Assembly: GCF_023898315.1 (NCBI RefSeq)
Contig: NC_064616.1
Coordinates: 539,391,602-539,455,601 of the forward strand
Direction: 5' to 3'
Origin: Schistocerca nitens
Lineage: Eukaryota; Arthropoda; Insecta; Orthoptera; Acrididae
DNA length: 64,000 nucleotides
Below the pieces are notes generated by a model. That model made no database searches. It was not told where the DNA came from and saw only the letters and a program-made list of their open reading frames with translations. The translations under genes and the position numbers were made by a program. Shown here piece after piece: positions 21,505 through 31,840 of the stretch (position 1 is its first letter; every line of letters begins with the position of its first letter).

Positions 21505-23170
21505 ACTTCTAATGTTCATATGGAAATGTATCTATTGTATTTTCCAATTCATATCTTTTATTATCTTTAGGACATAGTGTTTCTTTACTGGAATTGCATA
21601 TATATATATTCTTCTTAACGTTTCAATTCTTTATTTTTTCATTAGAGTTCTATATTTTTAAACAAACAATCTTTATAAGCTTCTATACTACCTTTGTTTT
21701 TTACAACACATTTCTTTATATCTTCCATTTTAATATGGCAAATATAACTATCCATATCTTGATAAACAAATTCATTATTTTCTGCGTATTTAGTATCATA
21801 ACTCTATAAGGAAAATTATACATTAATTCTGTTTCATATATCAGACATACTAAATCCGACATAAATAGTTTATCAAATATGATTTTAGTTTTGTAAATAT
21901 GAATAGCAGCAAGATTTTCATTAAATATAGTTTTACATTTAAAGTTCGCTTTGGCTACAATTATATATTTATAGTAATATATTTTCAATTCAGATGTTAA
22001 TGATGATGTTCTTTATATGTAAGTGTTACATTTCTTCAGTTTCAAGAATAAATTATTCCATTTTCTTCAACTTCTTATTTTATACATTCTAAATATTTTT
22101 GATTTAATTTGGTCCTTTTTAAATAACAGAATTTTTATTATTTCCATATATAATAATATATAAAGTAGAAAAAACACTTGGTTAATTATTTTGATATTTC
22201 ATTGTATATAGTATTGCTGGTTTTGGTTCACAATTGTTCATATTTAAAAGTAAACTTTCAAAACGAGCATAAACAACAAATGTAACTTTTTATTTACATT
22301 GATAATTTCTGTAATCCATACATATTCCTGTATTTGGCATTTCTAATTTCAATGGTTTTTTAGTTAACCTATTTGGTGGATGACTAACTGATTTTTTTGC
22401 TATTGAAATGTAGTAAACATAAATCACAAATAAATTGTACTTTTCCATTTATACTGATTTGACTTGATAAGAGTCAAGATAAATTTTGTATATAACAATA
22501 TTGTGAGTTATTATCTTTCTTAAAATAAATATGATTTATATGTTTTTCTTTTTTAAAGTTTGTAATTTTTAATGGATACACTTGGCATTTGACATTATTA
22601 AATGAATAAACATTAATAGATACATTAATGATATTTTTTAAATATGATCAACTAATACTGGAAATTCAAAATTTGCCGGTTATTTATCAAGATCAAGACC
22701 AAAATTTTTTTATTTTGGTATTGTTTCAGCATATTTATCTACAGGAAACAAAGCTACTTTTGTAGTCCACAAAAACCTTCTTTCGTCATTTTTACATTAG
22801 AAAAAGAATTTTGTTTTCATTATTTTAGGTAAATTAATGTAAGATGTTCCTTTTTGTGGTATTTATATATTTTTAATTCTTTATCTTCTTTAATTACATC
22901 AGATGTATAGTTTTTATCAATATTTGTATGATTTTCACATACTTCAGGTGTATAATTTATAACAAAATCGGTATGATATTCACTTTCTACGAGTGTACAA
23001 TTTCTAACAATATTTGGTATAAAACCCAATAATTATCACTTATTTGAGATGTATTATTTTTAGCAATATTTGAATGCATTTCACTCACTTCAGGAGTATA
23101 ATGCTTAACATTAGTTGCATGATTTTCACTTACTTCACTTGTTTAAAATCTTACAATGTTTCGTAACTGT
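21505..23170 (-). pseudogene. PolB: Polinton family-B DNA polymerase, copy B
   Basis: Second polymerase remnant. From its N-terminal side (23,170 downward): NxT-rich repeats such as NYTPEVCENHTNI (22,820-23,170), SYINLPKI, NDERRFLWTTKVALFPVD, LKLEMPNTGICMDYRNYQ, then the exonuclease I region, here VVYARFES with Arg in place of the expected catalytic Asp, followed by MKYQNN. The C-terminal part has VAKANFKCKTIFNENLAAIH and MYNFPYRVM before the motif C region. The middle is missing. Dead by substitution, stops and deletion. Confidence 0.85.
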
Positions 23171-23204
23171 ATCCAAAAAAACAATATCTAGATACTTTGT
23201 ACAG

Positions 23205-23335
23205 AAGTTATACGTATGAGGTAAGTGAAAATAATACATATATTATTAGAAATCATAAATGGGATGTAAGTGGTATTTTTTGGAAAAGTTACCCTATTAT
23301 AATACTAATGATGCTTTTCAATATAAGCGACAATT
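23205..23335 (+). pseudogene. Inverted fragment of polymerase N-terminal repeats
   Basis: Plus-strand sequence reading YEVSENNTYIIRNHKWDVSG then FWKSYP and NTNDAFQYK, matching the NxT repeat region upstream of other polymerase copies, but opposite in orientation to copy B just beside it. It marks a small inversion junction near 23.18 kb. Confidence 0.55.
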
Positions 23336-23339
23336 TAGT

Positions 23340-23424
23340 GACAGCATAACTGTCTTAGACTGTGTCAAAACTTCACCATATACAAAATATTTTTAATGAA
23401 TTTGCTCCTTTGAGATGTATTTTA
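23340..23424 (-). pseudogene. Integrase leader scrap
   Basis: Minus-strand FIKNILYMVKF...LRQLCCH matches the region between the DUF5679-like gene and integrase at 53,525-53,640. It directly follows the ATPase end, so the genes normally in between were deleted. Confidence 0.45.
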
Positions 23425-24130
23425 TTTCTAAACTTAACTTCATTTGGTTTTTGGGACACATCTATTGTTAAAAAACCACATTATTTATTCCAAAGTCTAG
23501 TAATCAATTCTTTATAGTTACCAAACTCTTAATCTCCCCCAACAAACACATGGTAAATATAATTGAAAGTTGTATCATCTTGTCTAACGTTTTTAAACAA
23601 TTTAAATTGTCTCTAAGTGATTTGATATTTTAAACAAGATTGAGCTAGATAAAAGCAATCCATACTTATGCCTACATCTAGTATAAAATTTCTAACAATA
23701 CTTTTATTTTCCAAAAATAAAGTTATCAAACTTAACAACTCACTTATTTTCACATTTATCTAATGGAATAATTCCTTCATTATTTTCAATAAAATTAACA
23801 TTTGGTTTATTAATTTTTTCTTCAATTTTTTTCATTCTTTTATAAATTATTAATATTGTGGTTGTTCTAAATTTTAATAAACATTTATACGTTTAGTATT
23901 ATTGCAATAAAATCAGTCAGTAACTAAAATATAATTATCAATCATTATTGTATCTTTCCAAAACATTTGGTGAAAATTTTCACAACTAATAGAATTTGGT
24001 AGAAGTATACCATGTTTGTTTTTAACTCAGTGTTCTGGAATTCATACATCAGGTTCCTCATCTGTTTTGTTCAATTATTGATAACCTTTTCATATATTAG
24101 TATTTTTTGCATTTATTTATAACATTTTCG
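23425..24130 (-). pseudogene. Polinton packaging ATPase, inverted copy, P-loop lost
   Basis: From 24,130 downward: GILLPNSISC, a degenerated P-loop region (KDTIMIDNYILVT instead of a Gly-Lys-Thr loop), INVY..LEQPQY, then IIPLDKCE, VVKFDNFIFGK in place of Walker B (second Asp changed to Asn), DCFYLAQSCLKYQ, and C-terminal GNYKELITRLWNK and CGFLTIDVSQK. Order and residues match the plus copy at 27,045-27,670, of which this is the mirror image across the satellite at 25.2-25.5 kb. Confidence 0.8.
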
Positions 24131-24319
24131 ATAATTAATTATTTTGTTGAGTATTAATAATTCTTCTTTTATTAATAATTTTTCAGTTGTACATGAGTCA
24201 AATAATTTCAACTTAGTCACAAATCATCTATACTTAAAAAATGATTAACTGTTCCACTATGTGATAATTACTGCAATGTTTCATTAGTTGTTTTATCCAA
24301 CTTTCTAAAATAAAGAAGT

Positions 24320-24815
24320 AATTGCAAAAACAATCAAGAATAAAATTAAAAGCTATCAGTTTTCTTCATTTCCTGTTGATGAAAAAACTAAAAATAATTT
24401 GAATGTTCCTTACAAAGACACAGAAATTGAAATAAATATTGGTGATAGTTGGTTTCATCCAAATTGTGGAAAATTATTCATATACTTTAATTGTACTGGA
24501 AATGATGGTGCAGATTACTGACAAATAAATTTAGAAGGACATATTCTTTAACGCAGGAAATACAAACTGTTGTAAATGAAGTACTTTATCCATAACATTA
24601 CTTGGTAGATTCTTTGAAGATTATAAAGACTATATGTTTGAAGGAAACTGAATTGTAGTTTTTCCCTGTAGTTAATAATCTGGAGGTGCAAATTTATGTT
24701 GGATTCATAAAAATGATGCTGATGCTGATTTAAAAGACACACTTCCTAAATAAGATAAAACAGTTACAGAACCCTTGGAAAGTTGTGTACTTGTTAAAAA
24801 TGTGTTATAAAGTCG
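24320..24815 (+). pseudogene. Polinton capsid-like gene, middle part, inverted copy
   Basis: Plus-strand frames read IKSYQFSSF, NLNVPYKDTEIEINIGDSW, GNDGADY, LGRFFEDYKDYMFEGN and DADADLKDTLPK, in the order of the minus-strand gene at 13,770. It diverges from the ATPase at 23,425-24,130 just as the mirrored pair at 25,640/27,045 does. N- and C-terminal parts are not recognisable. Confidence 0.55.
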
Positions 24816-25194
24816 GTTTAGTCTTTTAATAGACAGATTTTTTTAAAAAAGAAGTTTTTTTTGGTAAAATAGAGAATTTAGTTTATTGTTGTCCTAGAGA
24901 TTCAGATTCAGCAAGATGGACAATCTCTATGTGCTGACACACTTACGCAATTTTTAAATAAATACAATATTTTATGAGTAACACAATTTTTAAGAAATTC
25001 AGAATATTTTCAGTATATTTAATTAACTAAACAGTATTTATAACGAAACAGGTATTACATTAACCAAAACGATATCAGAAATAATTTTTATAATCAACGA
25101 ATTTCAAACTTTATTATTTCATTTACAACATTACTTGCAAAATAATAAAATCTTTTAGTTAAAAAAATATAAGATGCATTTAAAAAAATTAATA
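24816..25194. other. AT-rich stretch without recognisable content
   Basis: Lies between the plus capsid-like remnant and the satellite. A short frame around 24,840-24,960 has no motif I know. Confidence 0.4.
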
Positions 25195-25470
25195 TTTGAA
25201 CGGAAGTAATGTAATTAAAATGTGTCAGTTTACAAAGTAAATTTTTTTAAAAAATCACATTGTGAAAATAAGCGAATGAATTAAAATTTATAAGTTTATA
25301 AAGCATATTATTTAAAAAATCACATTCTGAATGTAAGAAAATTAACTAAAATGTATTAGTCCAAATAAGTTAGTTATTTTTAAAAATATAGCACTCTGAA
25401 TGTAAGTAAATTAATCAAAACGTATTAGTTAACAAAAGTTTGATATTTTTAATAATTTTACATTTTGATT
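25195..25470. repeat. ~64-bp satellite at palindrome centre
   Basis: Four or more units with AAATCACATTGTGA or CACATTCTGAATGTAAG, then AATTAATCAAAACGTATTAG and TTAACAAAAG. It separates capsid-like/ATPase pairs that are mirror images (23.4-24.8 and 25.6-27.7 kb). Confidence 0.82.
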
Positions 25471-25639
25471 GTATTTTAATAAACAATTATTACTCAAAAA
25501 GTAATTTTTCTAAATAATAAAATTGTTAAAGGAAGTACAATTATTACAATGTATTATTCAACAACAGAAGATTTTATTAACATTTTTAGTATTAATTTTT
25601 TCTATATTTCTTGAAATTTTTCGGAAATGTTTAAAAATA
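25471..25639. other. AT-rich spacer
   Basis: Continuation between satellite and capsid-like C-terminus; no motif seen. Confidence 0.4.
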
Positions 25640-26950
25640 TGAATTTACGACTTTCATAAATTTTATGTGTGTGATTCATTTATACTGAAGCAAATTTTAG
25701 TAAATAAAAATTTTCTGTAAGTAATCTACGTTGTGCTTCATATGTAAGATTCTTTCTACCAGAAATAATTATATGAGAAAGTACAGAATTTTGGTTTTTA
25801 TCACTAAAATTTGCACAAAGTTTCGTATTTGTTTATTGTGTGGTTATAGTATTCTTTTTAAGTGACACATTGATTACATAATTTGGATAATTAGCTATAA
25901 ATCTAAATCGATAAATATCAATTTCTGATTTTAGCAAAGTAAGAATGTGTCCTTCTAAACTTATTTTGTCAGTAAGAGATGAAGTTAGAATTAGTGCAAA
26001 TAAAGGATATTCAATTCTAGATAATAAATTATTACCTTTTTGTTTGTTATAATGACAAAAAATTAAGTTCCCTAATTATCAATTAAATTTTTCCTTGATT
26101 ATTTATGATAAATTGGATAATCTGTTCCATCATTTCCGATAAAAATAATTCATGTATATTTGTGCTTGATTTCGATGAATCCAAGCATCACCAACATTAA
26201 TTTCAATTTCTGTATATTTGTTACGAACATTGAAATATTTTTATTTTTTCATTAAGAGGAAATGAACTGAAATGATAACTTTCAATTTTATTCATGACTG
26301 TTTTAGGAATTATTTATTTATCAAGGAATGAATTTATTAAGATGTTTCTAAATGAACTGTTACAGTAGCCGCATTAAATTCAATTAAATTATCATTTGCA
26401 TCAGTTATAGTAACTTACAAATATTGAATTGTATTAAAAGTAGGAAATTACAGGCAAATTTGGTGCATAAATTATTGGTCAACCAAACTCTACAGTATGT
26501 TTAAATGAAGCAATAATATTAGTTTCTATCTGAAAATGATTATTGTTTTCGATATATTCTATCAGCAATATTTGAATTTATATTGATTAATTCAAAAGGA
26601 AGTGTTTTAGTAACATTTTTGGCAACAGTTTTTCATTAGCTTGAACAATCTGATTATTAAAACAATGTAAACTTCCAGTACTATTTGCTATATTCATATA
26701 CAATTTTACGTCACTTTCAATAACAATTCTGTTTAAAATTTCTTATGCTTTAATGTGTACATTAAGTTTTCTCTAATGTATAAGCCATTTTTAATTTTTC
26801 AAACTATATTGACCTACACGAATATCTATTGTTTCTCCATTGCAATAATTTAATATTACTATCAATATCACGTTTTTGAACAGTTATAGTTTTCGAAGTA
26901 TAGACGATTTATCACCAAGTTGAAATAATCTACTAATTAATACTGAAAAT
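25640..26950 (-). pseudogene. Polinton capsid-like gene, internally deleted
   Basis: From 26,950 downward: NRIVIESDVKLYMNIANS, GSLHCFNNQIVQANEK, MLVMLGFIEIKHKYT-type shifted frames around 26,190, GNDGTDYPIYHK, DKISLEGHILTLLKSE, then a jump directly to NYPNYVINVSLKKN and the well kept C-terminus KNLTYEAQRRLLTENF near 25,730. The central third present at 14.0-14.7 kb is absent. It is divergent from the ATPase beginning at 27,045. Confidence 0.55.
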
Positions 26951-27044
26951 ATGATTAATAAATTAATAATGATTAATAACTGATAAATACTATTTATAAT
27001 GGAAGAAATTATTAATAATTAAGAAATTATTCATAAATGAACAT

Positions 27045-27670
27045 AACAGACTGGGAACCTAAAGTAAGAATCCCAGAAATAAGTAAGAAAACAAACATGG
27101 AATCCTTCTACCAAATTCTATAAGATGTGAAATAATTGGACCTAGTGATTTAGAAAAAACAATATTAATGATTGATAACCATATTTTAGCTACAGGACAG
27201 TTCAAATGGAATAAAATTAAGCATTTGTATGTGTTTTCAAAATGTTTGGGACAAAAGTAACATCAATAGATTATAAAATAACGTAAAAAATTTAAGATAT
27301 AATAAATAAACAAATTGTTGAGATAATATAAAACAATGAAGTAATTATTCCATGTGAAGATAATTCAGTTATTGTATTTGATGACTTCATTTTAGGAAAT
27401 GGACACATTGTTAATAATGATTTACATAAAGGTATAGATAACTTTTATTTAGTCCAGTATTAATCAAAAATAACAAAACAATTAGTTTGAGGCAGTTTAA
27501 ATATTTAAATGATTTAGTTAAGATGATACAAATTTAAATCTATCTACCAAGATTTCATTGTTGGAGATTAAAAGTTTGGTAACTTTAAAGAATTGTGTAG
27601 TAAATGTTGGAATGTTTAATCCAGTTTTTTATCAATAGACATATCTAGGAAACAAGATAAACGTAAAATC
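27045..27670 (+). pseudogene. Polinton packaging ATPase, longest copy
   Basis: ITDWEPKVRIPE opens the copy; the P-loop region is present but shifted and lacks a readable Gly-Lys-Thr. After IKLSICMCFQ-type frames comes VIVFDDFILGNGHIV, a clear Walker B with its Asp pair, then NFYLVQY, SKITKQLV, GNFKELCSKCWN and FLSIDISRKQDK. Several stops. It begins the run of plus-strand virion genes extending to 31.1 kb. Confidence 0.82.
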
Positions 27671-27726
27671 AGTAATATAATACAACATTTTTTAACAACT
27701 TACACATTAAACAAAACCATAAAACA

Positions 27727-27790
27727 TTAACTTTAGCTTTATCATAACTTTAACTTTAACATTAACTTTAACATTAATTTTAAATTTTAA
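27727..27790. repeat. Short (TTAACT/TTAACA)n tract
   Basis: Repeated ACTTTAACATTAA phrases form a small tandem tract between the ATPase and the virion-protein gene. Confidence 0.8.
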
Positions 27791-27829
27791 ACACACTCTT
27801 AAACATAAATAATTCTTTTCCTGCTATAA

Positions 27830-28745
27830 CAACTGTTTCAAAAGTATAATGAAAAAGTTGTTAATCAAGCTAAACAAAATACAAAAATTCAAACTTCGGA
27901 GAAAGGAACCATGAACAGAATAAGAAAAATTTAAAAAGGAAAATCAACTTGTTATTGATGCTATTTAAAAAACAAGGTATTAAAGGTTTAGGGGATATTT
28001 TTAATAGAATTTGAAGAAAATAGGGATATTAAACAACAGTTAATTCAGTATAGTCATTATACAGAAGACTTTGGCGATTTATCACTAATTAAAACAATTA
28101 ACCGATCGGTATTCCTGAAATATGATTATACATTAAGTGAGTCAGAAACTCGTGATGCTGTAAATAAATACCAAGAAGAAAATAAAAGTAAAAAGGTAAA
28201 TGAAAGTAAAAGGATAAATGTTAGTGAAAGAATGTTAAAGTACATTAATCATAGTGAGGATACAGTATTTGGTTTTAAACCTGTTGGTATATCTATACAT
28301 GTCGGTAATTTACCTGTAGAATTTACTGGTGATAAATTAACAATTGGTAAAAAAGAAGATCAAGCAGAGGTAGTCAATATAAATATTTGATAAAACCATG
28401 TGTTGATGATAACAAACATAAGGTAACAACTAAATGAACTACAGATTCTTCAGAAAGAAGGTCTCATGTAAATTTAGGTGTAGGTTTAGTAACAAATCTA
28501 CAGTTATATCAATTGAATGTTTGGATAAATGATGTATGACAATTAATTGTTAGATTAGCAGTAATTCTTGGTGAAGAATTAGCTGGAAATAAGAATTAAA
28601 TAAAGAAAAAGTTGGTATTGCACAAATGTTAACAAACAAATTTAGCTGTTTTATAATTGATAACAGAAAAGGAATTCCAAATTGAATTTGTATTTTAAAT
28701 AATCTTCTACATACATTTTTAAAAAGTGATATATATGGAAAACGA
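27830..28745 (+). pseudogene. Polinton virion-protein gene, plus copy
   Basis: A Lys-rich start (NQAKQNTKIQTSEK) is followed by YTEDFGDLSLIKTIN, KYDYTLSESETRDAVNKY, the repeat-like NESKRINVSERMLKYINH, VFGFKPVGISIHVGNLPV, then VILGEELAG, VGIAQMLTNKFSCFIID and NNLLHTFLKSD. The same series appears on the minus strand at 63,016-63,997. The open piece around 28,069-28,389 is about 107 codons without an ATG near its start. Likely a structural or tail-type virion protein known from Polintons, family name not certain. After LLHTF the PLA2-like module found at 62.7-63.0 kb is missing. Confidence 0.65.
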
Positions 28746-28769
28746 TTAAATTAAAATAAAGTAATGAAC

Positions 28770-29105
28770 AATTAAATGCAATTGAACCATTTAACTTAAC
28801 TACAGAATCAAAAGAAAGATAAAAACCTTTTGGAAATTTTTAATCACATTAGGTACTCCTGTTGGATATAAATTATTGAATATATAATCAAAAAGAAAGA
28901 AGGTAAAGGTTTAACACAACATGAATGTTGATTTATACGATTATTATTAGCTGCTTTCCATATTTAGCAACTATTGGTTTATTAGCTGGAGGATCTGCAC
29001 CAATTGCAAGTGCAGTATTGAACAACTAGAAAAATGATAAAGAATTAGAAGTTCAATGAAGACATAACTTAAAAATTGGAAAAACGTTGGTCATGGAAGA
29101 AAGAA
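28770..29105 (+). pseudogene. Polinton pX-like hydrophobic protein, plus copy
   Basis: EQLNAIEPFNLTTESKE, a shifted middle with GLTQHE and LLLAAFH, then a Gly/Ala-rich stretch (LAGGSAPIASAVLN in the frame at about 28,985) and a basic tail. The arrangement matches the clearer minus-strand gene at 61,920-62,250. By analogy with adenovirus core protein X and related Polinton proteins it may bind DNA or membranes inside the virion; this is inference. Confidence 0.6.
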
Positions 29106-29109
29106 AACG

Positions 29110-29570
29110 ATAAAATTTCAAAAAGTAATTGATAAATATCCTAATGCAATATGTAATTTTTATTTAGAAAAACTAACTAAACAATTAAAAATTAAAAACT
29201 TTCATGGTGTACACATGCTTGATGAATTAGTAAATAAAACATTATAATTTGAATGTGGCATAGTAAATTTAGGTGCATCTGTTAACCCTGATACTCACTG
29301 GGTTTTTTATTAAAAATTACGATAAAAAATATGTTTTTGATTCATTTGGTGATAATATACCAAAACAGTTAGCTAACTGATCAGGAAAAAATGAACTATA
29401 CTACAATACAGAAAGATTACAAAATGTTGATAATGTAATACACAGTTATTTATGTTTATTTGTTTTAAAATGACTATATGAGAAGTATAATTTTAATGAT
29501 ATTTTACATTAATATAAAGAGACATTTTTGAAAATAAGATACATCTAACTAAACCAACTTAACAAGTACT
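29110..29570 (+). pseudogene. Polinton adenain-like cysteine protease, plus copy
   Basis: Maturation protease of the adenovirus-protease family. LEKLTKQLKIKNFHGVHMLD leads to CGIVNLGASVNPDTHWVFY, with the catalytic His in THW, then KYVFDSFGDNIPKQ, with the acidic partner. Downstream ELYYNTERLQNVDN and YLCLFVLK cover the site of the catalytic Cys, but the expected Cys-Gly is not readable (HSYLCL). In-frame stops are present. Follows the pX-like gene, as in the minus-strand set. Confidence 0.85.
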
Positions 29571-29589
29571 TACTACATCTACATTTAAT

Positions 29590-30093
29590 TTAGAAAACAC
29601 TGAAAAAATGTAAATATTATTAAACAACTACAATCGTCAATAGATCCAAAGAGGACCAATGCAACTAAACAATTTCAAACATAATTTAATGTTATTTTTA
29701 AAATGACTATAAGATATAGTGGTTTTAAAAGTAGATGACTTGTTATTATAAACGACCCAGTTGATGCAAGAAATGTAGTTAACAACAATACCTCGAAAAT
29801 GAATATGTTACAAAACCTGAATACACAAGCATTCTAACACAGATCAGAAATTATGTTAATAAACAAGATTACAACAAGTTTCTTTAAGATTTAAAGCAAG
29901 GAATAGGTATTATGGATGTTATTATGCATAATAATATTAAAAAAAAGATACGAAAATGAGTCTCGTTAAGACATTAGTTAAATTAATTCAGTTGTAATTG
30001 ACGTTAAATCATTAGAATCGGAAATTAATAAATTTGTAGATAAGAATATAGGTGAAGCTCTAGGAGTATTGAAATCATCAGATAAATTTTAAC
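29590..30093 (+). pseudogene. Polinton conserved unknown gene, plus copy
   Basis: Remnant of the gene best seen at 58,680-59,112 (minus). Recognisable pieces are IQRGPMQLNNF-type shifted frames, YVTKPEYTS/ILTQI around 29,815, then VVIDVKSLESEINKFVDKN and GEALGVLKSSDKF before a TAA at about 30,091-30,093. It lies between protease and DUF5679-like gene. No family recognised. Confidence 0.5.
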
Positions 30094-30118
30094 ATGGTTA
30101 AATCTTTTATAAATATAA

Positions 30119-30268
30119 ATGGGAAATCATAGTACACAATTAGTAGTTAAAGAGGATCATATCTATTGCTTAATGTGTAAAAAAGTTACAGAAACACATA
30201 ATGCTCATGGAATAATTACTAAAAATGGAAGACAATTAATTGACAGTATTTTTACAATCTTAATCTAA
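30119..30268 (+). CDS. Small zinc-ribbon-like Polinton gene (DUF5679-like)
   Basis: A 49-codon frame, too short for most ORF callers. It starts MGNHSTQLVVKEDH and contains IYCLMCKKVTETHNAHGI and TKNGRQLI, a pattern I associate with the DUF5679 family of small zinc-binding proteins in viruses and Polintons. The first Cys-x2-Cys is present; the second pair usually expected after the NGR motif is not, so the frame may be truncated by mutation. A decayed copy lies at 53,640-53,785. Function unknown. The ATG was chosen by the copy comparison. Confidence 0.55.
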   Translation: MGNHSTQLVVKEDHIYCLMCKKVTETHNAHGIITKNGRQLIDSIFTILI

Positions 30269-30309
30269 AAGAGAAAATTCATTGAAAATATTTGGAAATG
30301 GTGAAAATT

Positions 30310-31165
30310 TGACACAGTCCTGAAAATAAAATTAATAAATTGCATAAACCAATTAGAAAGAATCTTAGAAGACGAATTGTTGTTTATATAGATTATTTCT
30401 GGCAAGCTAATCTAGTTGAAATGGACACTGGTAATTTAGAAGGAATTTAAAAAAATAAATAAACGTTATTATTATTTATTAACAATAACTTATGTTTTTC
30501 CAATTTTCATTAACTGCTCATATTAAAGATAAAAAAGCTATATACATAGTAGGTATTTAAAAAAAATTTTAATTCTTAGAAAAGCAAATTATTGAAAACA
30601 GATCATGAAAAAGAATTCTATACAACTAATTTAAAGAATTAATGAAGCAAAATAACATTAAACTTTATTCAACTATTTCTGAATTAAAAATGTCTGTTTT
30701 TGTACAGTTTAACAGGTTACTTATACAAATAATGTGGTAGAGATTTGCTTTTCAAGGAAAATATAAATGGTTGAATTTAGTTGACATCTAATTGATGAAT
30801 ACAATAACACAAATTATACGACAATAAAACTGAAACCGATAAAAGTTAGGAAAAATGCTAAATTTAAGAAAAGTGATATACTTTAAATTAGGAAAAACTT
30901 AAAAATCTTTCTGAAAAAGGAGATTCTTCTAATTGGTCAACAGAAATATTTGAAATTGAAGATGTTATTTATTCTAATCCAATTCGTTACAAATTTAAAG
31001 ATAGAAAAGAAATTTTTATGAAAGGTAATTATAGAGAGTAAAATATGATACTTAGTTGAAAAAGTATTAAAAACGAAAGGTATTAAAGTTTATGATAAAT
31101 CGTTTAGTTTTGGTAATTCACCCAACAGTTGGATAAATTAAGATAAAGTAATTTTATAAAGAAGT
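30310..31165 (+). pseudogene. Polinton integrase with chromodomain, copy 3
   Basis: KINKLHKPIRKNLRRRIVVY opens the gene, then FWQANLVEMD, where Asn replaces the first catalytic Asp, KTDHEKEFYTTN (second Asp kept), and a degraded Glu region near 30,690. The C-terminal part is clearest: NWSTEIFEIEDVIYSNPIRY, KFKDRKEIFMKGNYRE, then LVEKVLKTKGIKVYDKS and NSPNSWIN, the chromodomain-like end. Several stops. It converges on the coiled-coil and polymerase remnants to its right. Confidence 0.87.
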
Positions 31166-31322
31166 AGTTTATTATTTAGTTTGACAACAATTAGTTTTAA
31201 CAAAATTAGCTTTTAAAAGAATTACTTTAACAATCAATCGGTTCTTGTATACAATTTGCTTCTTAAAATAATTAGTCTAATGTGTAGTTTAACAGTCAAT
31301 TAGTTTTCAACAAGTATCAAAT
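31166..31322. repeat. AT-rich short repeat block
   Basis: TTTATTATTTAGTTTGACAA, AACAATCAATCGGTTCTT and TTTAACAGTCAATTAGTTTT repeats between integrase copy 3 and the coiled-coil gene, same orientation as at 16,990. Confidence 0.72.
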
Positions 31323-31324
31323 TT

Positions 31325-31490
31325 TTGATCAAAATTTTAATTTGAACATCTTTTTATTTTAAATATTCTATGGTTTACCTCAATTTTGTCATCTTTTACT
31401 TTAATACATTCATCTTTCGTTTTAATTCTGTCATCTTTTAACTTAATTATTTCATTGTTGATTTTATTACATGTTTGTTGCTTTTGTATA
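31325..31490 (-). pseudogene. Polinton lysine-rich coiled-coil gene, copy 3
   Basis: Minus-strand sequence reads NKINNEIIKLKDDRIK, TKDECIKVKDDKIE and then a shifted end, parallel to the copies at 17,225 and 49,462. Function unknown. Confidence 0.55.
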
Positions 31491-31499
31491 CAAAAATTA

Positions 31500-31695
31500 T
31501 TGTGTTATAGTTGATATTTATAAAAACTTTGTGTATATTGTACAATTTTATAAAAAAAATTATTTATTTTATCTAGTATTGATATTAATTTTTTATATAA
31601 AATATTTTATTACAATTTTAATATTTTATAATGACTGTGTGGTAGTGTATCTATTTTATTTTCTGATATGTATCTTTTATTATCATGAGGATGTG
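31500..31695 (-). pseudogene. PolB: Polinton polymerase, extreme C-terminal scrap
   Basis: Minus-strand KRYISENKIDTLPHS corresponds to the C-terminal end of the polymerase (compare NKRYVMENIIDTSPYGHYK at 47,460). The rest of the gene is absent; satellite units begin directly at about 31,696, a fusion of the two Polinton ends. Confidence 0.6.
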
Positions 31696-31740
31696 TTACT
31701 TAACAAAGTACATTACTTTAAAAAATCAGATTGTGAACGT
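31696..31740. repeat. ~64-bp satellite, left of LINE insertion
   Basis: Partial unit AACAAAGTACATTACTTTAA followed by ATCAGATTGTGAACGT. GATTGTGAACGT (31,729-31,740) is the left copy of the target duplication of the RTE-type LINE that follows. Confidence 0.85.
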
Positions 31741-31840
31741 TGTTGTTGTTGTTGCCTTCAGTCTTCAGACTGGTTTGATGCAGCTCTCCATGCTACTCTA
31801 TCATAAGCAAGCTTCTTCATCTCCCAGTACGTACTGCAGC

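Noticed and set aside
22820-23029. Secreted glycoprotein because of repeated Asn-x-Thr
   Set aside because: No signal peptide is seen, and the same repeats precede polymerase sequence in several copies, so the sequons are probably incidental.
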